Assembly (NCBI GenBank): GCA_964544765.1
Contig: CAZJDM010000127.1
Span: forward strand, 1 to 12,921
Source: CAZJDM01 sp964544765
GTDB lineage: Bacteria > Bdellovibrionota_B > Oligoflexia > CAYFLR01
Direction: 5' to 3'
DNA: 12,921 nt
Positions 12,905 through 12,921 of this stretch are shown one piece after another; position 1 is the first letter of the stretch, and each line of letters starts with the position of its first letter. A model generated the notes under the pieces. That model ran no database searches and was not told the origin of the DNA. It saw only the letters and a list, made by a program, of their open reading frames with translations. The position numbers were made by a program, and so were the translations under genes.

Positions 12905-12921
12905 CGTATAATCTGGTTGAC

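Overview
This window is AT-rich DNA, roughly one third G+C by eye, from a Gram-negative bacterium. Most genes have purine-rich Shine-Dalgarno sites and several use TTG starts. The gene families present are a heptosyltransferase-like GT9 protein, a sulfide:quinone-oxidoreductase-like flavoprotein, a HAD-IG 5'-nucleotidase, an FtnA-type ferritin and a stand-alone Smr protein. Together with the many short repeats in the spacers they suggest a low-GC proteobacterium, perhaps a sulfur-oxidising gammaproteobacterium. That assignment is inference and weak; no rRNA or ribosomal marker is present.

Left part (1-4327): the first ~55 bases contain a GAAA-capped hairpin that could be the 3' tail of a group II intron. 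Next comes a secreted, C-terminally membrane-anchored protein with a CYTH-like N-terminal domain (274-1980), a DASS/SLC13-type anion transporter (2115-3647), and a two-CBS-domain protein (3842-4327) behind a consensus sigma-70 promoter. The CBS gene overlaps a convergent cupin gene by 11 bp.

Middle (4317-8360): on the minus strand lie a ferritin with a complete ferroxidase site, followed by the small cupin, and further right an unrecognised 306-aa membrane-anchored protein. This last gene is divergent from a plus-strand 5'-nucleotidase that starts with TTG and carries an extended coiled coil. The spacers here hold tandem repeats of 16, 22 and 12 bp. Behind the nucleotidase is the N-terminal stump of a B12-binding radical SAM gene, cut off exactly where the convergent flavoprotein gene ends.

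Right part (8326-12921): an SQR-like flavoprotein (minus), a secreted or anchored GT9-like protein (plus), an Smr protein (minus), a small exported-peptide ORF (plus) and an iron-sulfur-flavoprotein-like NADPH-dependent FMN reductase (plus). The spacers of this part carry an undescribed dispersed repeat of about 27 bp. It occurs twice as inverted pairs forming fold-back elements of 153 and 105 bp, and as single copies at 5274 and 11477. Five of the six copies point the same end at the nearest start codon.

The genes do not form one pathway. Iron storage (ferritin), redox flavoproteins, envelope proteins and a transporter sit as mostly single-gene units in alternating orientation. The most unusual material is in the spacers: the repeat family, the tandem repeats and the truncated gene.
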